A DNA stretch of 64,000 nt, from assembly GCA_905221605.1 (NCBI GenBank), contig CAJNDS010000713.1:273001-337000 (forward strand), written 5' to 3'. Numbering within the stretch: position 1 is the first letter of the stretch; each line of letters starts with the position of its first letter. A program made the position numbers and the translations under genes. The stretch is from Symbiodinium natans (taxonomy: Eukaryota > Sar > Dinophyceae > Suessiales > Symbiodiniaceae). The notes under the pieces are model-generated. The model was not told the origin of the DNA. It ran no database searches and saw only the letters and a program-made list of their open reading frames with translations. Below, in pieces: positions 56,736 to 64,000 of the stretch.

Positions 56736-57368
56736 AAGTCGTTCTCCCATGGTCTGTGCAACTACGCATGAGAGGCCAACACGACAAAGGCTCTTGGATG
56801 GCCCCTCGCCATGCCTTCCCTCTGGAGCCTCCAAGGAAGCTCAAAGCTCACCATGTCTGGGGGGGGGGGGTTCAAGGGGTTCAAGCCTTTGTGTGCGTGT
56901 TGGGGTTTTGTTGGGTGTAGATGGGTTTTTGTAGCTGACTTTAGCTGAGCTTTGCATTCAAAATCTGGCGTCCAGGCCACCAGATGTCTGCCGGCAGCCC
57001 ATCGCCAGCAGGTTGGGCAGCGACTGCGGGCCTGCCACGGAGCTCACGCGGAACCCCCCCTAAGACGTACTCTCCAGTCTCCGAAGTCCTCCTGAACATC
57101 CCCCCCTCAAGACCCCTCCAAGCTAGCCTGCCTTGAGCTCCCCATGCTCGGCTCTTCGTATTCCGGGGGAGCCGGGTGCACCTCGCAGGTGCACTTGCAA
57201 AGAAAGGAATTGCAGAGTGCTCAGAACAGAGAGAAGCATTGAGAGAAGCTAGAGCGAGAGGCACAGCGAGACATAGAAAGACCAAGAAGGATGGTCAGAG
57301 ATCGGGAGGAACGGAAAGAACCGATGCGAAGCAACGAAGCTTCAGCCGGAGCCCTGGCCAGGGGGGGC

Positions 57369-60300
57369 CTTCCAGCCCAGATGATGGAGGAGCCAGCTGC
57401 AGCCATCTTCCACTACTTCAAAGCCAATCATCGCCAGCAAGGCCCAGCCCAACTTCTCCTTTTCATGGGGGTTTGTCGTGGAAGAGAGCGGGGAGCGGTT
57501 ACGAAGGTTTCAGCAGCAAGTCCTGACCCGCCGGCAAGACCGGGTTCAGGGAGCAGATGCGCGCCAGCGCGATCGCTGCGAGGGTGAAGAACTGCGGGTA
57601 TCCCATGCAGTACTTCATCTCCTTTGCGGAGGAGCCCTCACTTGGAAAAGGGTACAATCGAGGGTGACAACGAGGGAACACAAGGGAGAGGGAGTTCAGG
57701 GAGACGGATCAGCCTTAACTCTTGGAGAAGCCATGGCATGACTGCTTTGAAGGCATGTGGGGGCTATGGGAGCTATGAGGGCCATAAGGGCTGTGAAGGC
57801 TGTGAAGGCTATGAGGGCTATGACGATGCGAGCTACGAGGGTTATGAGGGCCATGAGGGCTACCCTGAATCCTAAACCCTAAACCCGAAACCCTAAACCC
57901 TAGACCCGAAACCCTAAACCCTAAACCCTAAAACCCTAAAACCCTAAAACCCTAAACCCTAACAGTATGAGAGCTTGCCTGCAGGAGCAGCTTGGACCGT
58001 TTGGGCGTGACGGCGCCCGCCGTCGCCCAAGCAACCAGCAAGTCCAGGAGGCCTGTGCTTCCGAAGCGCTTTTAGGGCTGTGGGTTTAGGGTTTAGGGTT
58101 TAGGGCTTAGGGTTTAGGGTTTGGGGTTTGGGGTTTGGGGTTTGGGGTTTGGGGTTTGGGGTTTAGGGTTTGGGATTTAGGGTTTAGGGCTTGGGGCTTC
58201 CGAAAGTTAGGGGTACCTTATTGGGATGCTTATTATAAGGGGCTCAACCATTGGGGAGGTCTATAGTCTATATTAGCGTCCCTTATCAAACCCCCTTTTC
58301 GGGTTTGAGGCTCCCGTGTTCGGAGTTCATGGCTTGAGGCCGCTGTTGCTTGGCGGTCGCTTGGATCTTTCACTGCAGCTTCAGGGAACTCTGAAAGCCT
58401 GCCACGATATGAGAGACACACAGTGACACCCGAACCGAGGAACCCAGCCTGCACGCAGGGCCACATTCCAGATCGTGCCGCTGGCAATGGGAACCAAGTA
58501 GCCCAGCTCATCATCTGCAGACGGCTACGGCGGCTACTGATTTCAAGAGATGCAAGTTCAGGGTCGCAGGCCACAATGGCTACTGATTTCAAGAGATGCA
58601 GGTTCAGGGTCGCCAGGGTCGCATTGCCCATTGACCACTGCCGACTACAACTCTTCAAAGCACGCATTGTTCGCTGCTGTCCCCATGTGTCCAAACACAG
58701 CGCTGTTGCTCCGAGTGGCCGTCTACCAGGGCACGACAAAGAACCACAGCCATCCGCATCCCTGGGTCGAGGGCAGAGGATTTTGCCCGGGTTGAAGGTG
58801 ACAGGGGCTTCTCGGAACAAAGACTCGCATCTGCAAGGAGAAAGGATACGGCCTGAAGACGACCATCCTCGTCATACCAACTACAACCAACTTTATCTCC
58901 AGTGTGCTCCGTGTGCCCAGCCCCATTTGCCCGAAGAATACTTAGACAACTGGGCATCGCTGCTTCCTAAGCAGGTGTTTGCGTCTGGCCTTCTGCCATT
59001 GCATGCAGGAGCGCGACACCTTAGTCAGCGAGCGCCAGACACCCAATTCAACACAGCAAAGCAACATGGGGGTTTACGAAAATAGGGGTGCCCTTTTTGG
59101 GGGTTCATAAAATAGGGATTGTACTATTTGGCGGTATATTCAGGTATCCGTGGGGAAATGCCCACATGAGTCCGAATATGGGAAGATTCCCCAAAGTACA
59201 CGTAACTACACCCATGTGAAACATACCCCTAAACCCTAAACCCTAAACCCTAAACCCTAAACCCTAAACCCTAAACTCACCTCAAATTGCGCCCCAAAGT
59301 GCCAATGGACAGGACGATGCCCTGGTTGCTCACGAACTCCCTCCTCACCTCCCTCTTGGTCACGTACTCCTCAATTGGAGCAGCTGCCAAGTTTGGCTCG
59401 AGGGTGCTTATCAACTGGTTCAATTAGGGTTTAGTGTTTAGGGTTTCGGGTTTCGGGTTTAGGGTTTAGGGTTTAGTTTGGCGACGCGTGCGACGTGCCG
59501 GGTCCTTGCAGAAGGTGGCATCCAGCAGAACGGTTCCCAACCACTCGTACATGATGAGCAGCATCGGAAGCAGCAGGCCTAGACTGCGATGTAAGTAGCG
59601 CTGAGGGCTTCTTGGGGCTTCTGAGGGCTTCTGAGGGCTTCTGAGGGCTACTGAGGGCTTCTTAGGATTTAGAGCTTAGGGGGTTAGGGGTTTGGGCTTG
59701 GGGCTTAGGGCTTCGGGCTTCGGGCTTCGGGTTTGCAAGTTAGCCGTAAATGCTCGCAACTCACGGCTGGGTTCGGTTAAGGGCTTGTGACCCAACTGTA
59801 GCAAGCTCAAGAGAAGCCGATTGCGAAAGCAACGTCAGGCCTGTGGAGATTGATCTCGGACCCCGGAAGCTTGGGCCCCTTCCGCCCCTAAACCCTAAAA
59901 CCCCAAGCCCCTAAACCCTAAACCCCTTTCCTCCTAAACCCCTAAAACCCCTAAAACCCCTAAAACCCCTAAAACCCCTAAAACCCCTAAAACCCCTAAA
60001 ACCCCTAAAACCCCTAAAACCCCTAAAACCCCTTTAAGACCCCTAAAACCCCTACAAGAAGCTGGAAGTAAGCCCGGGCCACTGGGCCAAGGCTGCACGT
60101 CGCGGATGCTCCGGACCAGCGCGTAGAAGGCGGCCAAGGCGAAGAAGCCCATAATCCTGGCTTCAAGGGCTTTCTGCTTCAAAGGGGCTCTTCGTTCCTG
60201 TTTCCCTAAACCCTAAACCCTAAACCCTAAACCCTAAACCCTAAACCCTATGGGAGCTTAGGGCTCAAGACCTCTCAAGAACTCCTGGAATTTCAGAAAC

Positions 60301-60918
60301 CCACTTCTTCGGGCAGGCTGCGCGAAGCCGAAGGAGACCGGCCCCAGCCTATCCCGGTACCTGCGAAGAGGTTGGGAGGTCATTAGGGTTTAGGGTTTAG
60401 GGTTTAGGGCTTAGCGGTTCAGGGTGCAGGGTGCAGGGTGTAGGGTGTAGGGTGGTGTTTAGGGCGTTTTGGGTTCGATGCCTCGTTGCAGCAATCTCGA
60501 CTACGGACCCAAGCGCCCCCGAATTTGAACAGTCGGGCTTGGCATCTGATTGCGATGAAGCTGGACTGTACTCTGAAGCCTCAGCCTGCGCCGACATGAC
60601 ATGGTTTGAGCTCACCCCCCTGCCTTTTGGTGATCTTTGGCGGGTCGGGCAGAGCCACCTTCGCGGTCGTTTCTCCTGGCGAAGCGTCGTCCCTGAACCC
60701 CAAACCCTAAACCCTATAAACCCTAAACCCTAAAACCCTAAACCCTAAACCCTGAACCCTAAGGGCTGGCTGAGCGTTTGGGGTTGCTTTCGCCGCAAAC
60801 GGAGAGACCCGGCCTGCGAAGATCACAACAACGTGTCCAACACCATAGATGAGCAACATTCCGCAATGCTCGTGCGCACCGACGTAGATGTCGATGAACA
60901 GAAAGAAGATGCTCCAGC
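57369..60918 (-). CDS. unidentified multi-pass membrane protein, at least seven exons
   Basis: Hydrophobic minus-strand exons in order: 60918-60814 (IFFLFIDIYVGAHEHCGMLL, ...GVGHVVVIFA; donor GC), 60156-60088 (IMGFFALAAFYALVRSIRDV; donor GC), 59583 to about 59497 (LGLLLPMLLIMYEWLGTVLL), about 59405-59281 (APIEEYVTKREVRREFVSNQ; donor GT at a TTTAGGG run), 58052-57979 (LLDLLVAWATAGAVTPKRSK; donor GC), 57621-57541 (MKYCMGYPQFFTLAAIALAR; donor GT), and 57458-57369 (EKLGWALLAMIGFEVVEDGC; donor GC). Phases agree for the 60156 to 59583 junction and along 58052-57369. More exons probably exist near 58.87 kb (KLVVVGMTRMVVFRPYPF), 57.0 kb and 61-62 kb. At least four membrane segments are evident. I cannot name the family, and a single gene is an inference from strand, phase and character. 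Confidence 0.55.
57870..57962 (-). repeat. CCCTAAA array in a membrane-gene intron
   Basis: CCCTAAA/CCCTAAAA units between the exons at 57979-58052 and 57541-57621. Just beside it, 57750-57860 holds GAGGGCTAT-type short repeats. Confidence 0.9.
58083..58190 (+). repeat. TTTAGGG/TTTGGGG array
   Basis: TTTAGGG then about eight TTTGGGG units, opposite in orientation to 57870-57962, with the 74-bp exon between them. Confidence 0.92.
58197..58300. mobile_element. MITE family B, copy j
   Basis: CTTCCGAAAGTTAGGGGTACC and the core TTATTATAAGGGGCTCAACCATTGGGG are recognisable. The right end is degraded, with AAACCCCC remaining. Confidence 0.75.
58534..58620. repeat. direct tandem duplication of about 40 bp
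   Basis: GGCTACTGATTTCAAGAGAT followed by GCA(A/G)GTTCAGGGTCGC occurs twice, about 45 bp apart. It produces duplicate frames on both strands without an obvious exon. Confidence 0.85.
59064..59168. mobile_element. MITE family B, copy k
   Basis: ACATGGGGGTTTACGAAAATAGG to GTGGGGAAATGCCCACATG with the core TTCATAAAATAGGGATTGTACTATTTGG. ACATG occurs at both outer edges. Confidence 0.82.
59225..59278 (-). repeat. CCCTAAA array at a splice donor
   Basis: Seven CCCTAAA units. In gene orientation the exon ending at 59281 is followed by GTGAGTTTAGGG, so the repeat begins directly inside the donor region. Confidence 0.92.
59881..60052 (-). repeat. 10-bp CCCCTAAAAC array
   Basis: About 12 units of CCCCTAAAAC, a lengthened telomere-like variant, about 35 bp from the exon at 60088-60156. 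Confidence 0.93.
60203..60250 (-). repeat. CCCTAAA array
   Basis: Six CCCTAAA units just upstream of the 60088-60156 exon (in gene orientation). Confidence 0.92.
60530..60640 (+). CDS. candidate exon (orphan, acidic)
   Basis: Plus strand SGLASDCDEAGLYSEASACA and then DMTWFELTPLPFGDLW has coding-like composition, between two telomere-like patches. It lies on the strand opposite to the membrane-protein exons around it, so one of the two readings may be wrong. Confidence 0.3.
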
Positions 60919-61734
60919 CTTAGGGCACATGGCATACCATCACATACCATACCCTTAGAGTCGGCACAATGGGGCCCAGCCACACACACCCTGCACGAGA
61001 AAGGGCCCCCAATAGGCCCTACGCTGGTTCTGGCCCGTCTCCTTGCCGAGAAGAAGCAACGCTACAAGATAATCAACACCCCTCGTACCAAAAACCCCTA
61101 AGATTCAGAAACAGAACGTGTCCTTGGCGTACTCCAACATCGAAGTGGAACCAAGTCCTGTCCTTCCAAAGCCGATGAAGATTTGTCTTTTCTTGGCGTT
61201 GCAGACAAAACTGGCTCTCTATGAGGGGTCGGCTCCAGGGGGTCTTCAGAGTTGCGAAGGGGCCCAGGGTCGAATACATGTTAAGAATGCACCAGGGACA
61301 CCGGGAAGGAGCCCTGTGCATTTTGCAGCAGCCGAAATAATGCATGGTGGGGTGTCCGAAGGGGGCCTTTGGCCTGGATGCGCACTGGACGCTTGACATG
61401 ATGTTGACTCGACCCTGCCCCGTTGCGAAGTTAGGTCCAGCTAAACGTTTCGCACGGTACGATCGAGATGGGTTCGGATGCGCATCCACTCTCCTGAAGC
61501 AGAACAGACCACCGAACCCGGGCGTCTTCTCGTAGAGGGTGAATCCTCGCACTCCAGCAACTCTAGACATCAGGCTGTTGCTGGGAATATTTGAGCTGCA
61601 TCCGCAGCTAGTCATGATGCTTGCGCTTGACGGGGCCCTGCTTCAAAGCACCCTCGGAACATCCTCGGATGGCAGGGACCGCGATGAAGTTGATGGGCAA
61701 CAGGTACCTCAGCTTCCATGACTTCGAAAACCGG

Positions 61735-62112
61735 ACGCCGCTGCCCCCTCATGTGGCGCAGACGCGATTGGTGAGTCTCTGAGACAGGCTGCAACCAGCT
61801 GAAGCCCAACATCCGAAAGCACAGGACGAAGCCGGAACTTCGCTCCACGCCAGGGACACCCACGTACGAGATGCTCAGGGCGATCAGACCTCTCAGGGAT
61901 GAAATAAGGTTAAGCCGACCTGCACCTTCGTAGAGGTAGGATGCCAGCTTCCATGACGCATGTGCGTCGAATCTTACGCCGAGGTTCAGAGTCTGTGAAA
62001 CTTGAAAGATGAAGGTGCTTCGTGTTGAAATTGAGAAACTCACAGCATCACAGCAGAGCATGCCTACGAACATGAACGTCGCGCCAACCATGGAGGCCAC
62101 TAGCATCCGCAT
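61735..62112 (-). CDS. candidate exon(s), hydrophobic, possibly the 5' part of the membrane-protein gene
   Basis: Minus strand MVGATFMFVGMLCCDAVSFS leads into a helical segment KLASYLYEGAGRLNLISSLR and then ALSISYVGVPG. Coding character fades towards 61740. Below, about 61490-61560 holds VAGVRGFTLYEKTPGFGGLF. Not identified. Confidence 0.4.
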
Positions 62113-62159
62113 CGGAGTGGGAAGGCACCTTGCACACTCCTAAAGGCCTAAAGGCATCA

Positions 62160-63225
62160 CTCGAGCAATGACGTGCGAGCTCAGCATGATGTCTCAATCT
62201 ATGTCATTGTCTGCTCTATCCGATGTGCCAACCAACCCAGGCGTGTCTAGTAAAGAACGGTTGGCTGCACCCAATCTCGAAAAGGAAACTTGCCTCGGCC
62301 TCCGACCGAGAGGCGTCTGGATATGGTCTCCTTCCCCCTTGCCCATCACTTCCCGCCGTACACCCCCACCAGCGACTCTGAGCTCTCTCATGGTGCCTTT
62401 GTCGCTTCAGCCGCTTGGCTTGGCGAGCCTCAGTAGCTGCAGCCTCTGTTCATCATCAGCAGCATCAGTGCCGGAGGATAGTCGGTCGGCTCTTCAGGTC
62501 GCGGGACGGGTGGAGCGGCAGCAGCAGCATCCACCAGGACTCCCCTACAACCACTAGGCAGGCCCCGACTGCCGAGGCCGTGCGCGCAAGAGTTTAACAG
62601 AAAGATCTGGTCCATCACCACCCATAACCCCAGCAACTGTAACAAACCTGGGCGCAGCTCGATCGGAGCGACAGGATCCACCATGAAAGCTGGAGAAGGA
62701 CCTGTGAGAATTCCAGAGATGGCGTTGGGAAGCCTTGCATGAGAATAGGGGAGGTGATACGGTTTCGACGACATGGAGGCATGCAATTATGACCTTTAAT
62801 ATGTCTCAGAGTGAAAGGTGTGCTTGTCTGCTGGGGACTGCAACACATCATACCTTCCAAACCTCCCTGCCTGGCGCTGTCGTCTTTGTCTCAACTGACG
62901 ACACGTACGGCGACCGACGTTCGGCACAGCCGGCATCTCCTGACAAAACTTTTCCGCGCAAAGAGCAGAGCGAGCATGCAAGGCGATCCATTCAACCTCA
63001 GCAAGCTTCACAGCGGCAGGACAGTGACCTTGACACCCTCCCCCCCCCAACGCCTGCAGTGTCGCCGTTGCTTGGTGCAACTGACAACCAGGCTTTCTCG
63101 GCCCTGGCCATAGCCACCGCCAGGGCTTCTGAAGCCCTACTCGGAGTAGGAGCTCACATCACAGTGGGCAGCGGCAGCCATGGCTCTACAGGAAGCTGCT
63201 GGCCCTTGAGACAAAAGGCAGGATT
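62160..63225. other. no recognised gene
   Basis: Overlapping frames on both strands with weak coding character and no repeats of note. Confidence 0.4.
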
Positions 63226-63559
63226 TGGGGTTTAGGATTTAGGGTTTTGGTTTGGGATTTAGGGTTTCGGGTTTAGTGTGCACTCATCTTTGGTGCAGTC
63301 GACCCCTGGGTGAAAGCCTTGGGGTGGAAACCAGCAACCTCGGCCACCAGGGAGGAGGCATCTGATTCTCAAACGGTCTACTCCCACAGTGCCACATCCC
63401 ACACCAATCCAACACTCCGAATCCTATTGACATCCAACTACTACTTGTAGGACTGATTACTGCTATGACGACTCACTATAACTACTATGAGCACTGCTAT
63501 GACTACCATTACGATTAGAACTACTAGTCCTAGCTCTTCCCCTTCCAAGGTTTCTTACA

Positions 63560-63650
63560 AACCCTAAACCCTCAACCCTAAACCCTAAACCCTCAACCCT
63601 AAACTCTAAACCCTCAACCCTCAACCCTAAACCCTAAACCCTAAACCCAT
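63560..63650 (-). repeat. CCCTAAA array
   Basis: CCCTAAA/CCCTCAA units to the left of the last candidate exon. Confidence 0.92.
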
Positions 63651-63658
63651 CATCCCAG

Positions 63659-63737
63659 GGAGCCCGTCAGGCCTTCTGCGCCACCGTGGTGTCCTTGGGC
63701 CTCGGGAGCGCCGGGGACTCCAGGGAGGCTTCACATG
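63659..63737 (+). CDS. candidate exon between opposed telomere-like arrays
   Basis: From CATCCCAG to CATG|GC the plus strand encodes GARQAFCATVVSLGLGSAGD and then SREASH. GC3-rich. CCCTAAA lies on one side and TTTGGGG/TTTCGGG on the other. Family unknown. Confidence 0.45.
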
Positions 63738-63744
63738 GCAGATT

Positions 63745-63872
63745 GTAGGGTTTCGGGCTTAGGGTTTGGGGTTTGGGGTTTGGGGTTTGGGGTTTGGGGT
63801 TTAGGGTTTAGGTCAGGGTTTGGGGTTTGGGGTTTCGGGTTTCGGGTTTCGGGTTTCGGGTTTCGGGTTTGG
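63745..63872 (+). repeat. TTTGGGG and TTTCGGG homogenised array
   Basis: Six TTTGGGG units, then six TTTCGGG units in separate blocks. Confidence 0.93.
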
Positions 63873-64000
63873 CGTGCTTGGGGCACGTAGGGCACTGAGG
63901 GATTCTTGTTTACTGTTGAGCGCTCACGATTGCAGAGGCCAGCAGCTGAGTCCAAAAAAACGGGGTCGAGGTCGGAGCTTTCTTCACATGAGGGTCCACG

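Noticed and set aside
58423-59085. 220-codon plus-strand open frame
   Set aside because: Includes a 40-bp tandem duplication and runs into MITE B copy k; composition is non-coding, and the minus strand has better exon candidates here.

Overview
The window looks like nuclear DNA of a dinoflagellate, or a very close relative. Three things point there. (1) Intronless genes sit in head-to-tail tandem: six copies of psbU, whose products carry a complex plastid targeting peptide. (2) The genes that do have introns consist of tiny exons (about 25-110 bp), and most introns begin with GC or GA instead of GT and end at AG|G. (3) The spaces are filled with TTTAGGG (plant/alveolate-type telomere) repeats in both orientations, MITE-like elements and simple repeats. 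No spliced-leader copy, rRNA or tRNA was recognised.

Layout. 0-14 kb: telomere-like arrays, MITEs and short, probably exonic islands. 14.5-16.8 kb (-): last exons of a PMS2-type mismatch-repair gene, with a complete intronless aspartic-protease-like gene nested in one intron. 18.4-19.6 kb (-): fragments of a C5-cytosine DNA methyltransferase, with an apparent frameshift. 21.5-24.1 kb (-): a Rab6-family GTPase in about ten micro-exons. 25-30 kb: repeats and orphan exons. 30.5-33 kb (-): a coiled-coil gene with a 24-bp coding minisatellite. 33-43 kb: telomere-like arrays, both MITE families and orphan exons. 43.98-49.28 kb (-): six psbU copies. 50.4-52.0 kb (-): an intronless PLP-dependent group II decarboxylase. 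55.1-56.6 kb (-): two novel ORFs meeting at a 198-bp perfect palindrome. 57-62 kb (-): exons of an unidentified multi-pass membrane protein. The last 2 kb is repeats plus one orphan exon.

All recognised genes are on the minus strand, so long stretches read in one direction. PsbU and perhaps the protease act in the plastid lumen; PMS2 and the methyltransferase act on DNA; Rab6 acts in Golgi traffic. There is no operon-like logic.

The most interesting signal is in the introns. Two MITE-like families and telomere-repeat arrays occupy introns, often within 10-30 bp of splice sites. One family has 8-bp target duplications, one MITE carries a telomere-repeat insertion, and one intron has a 9-bp direct repeat at its two ends. 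This is the pattern expected of introners (transposable elements that make introns).
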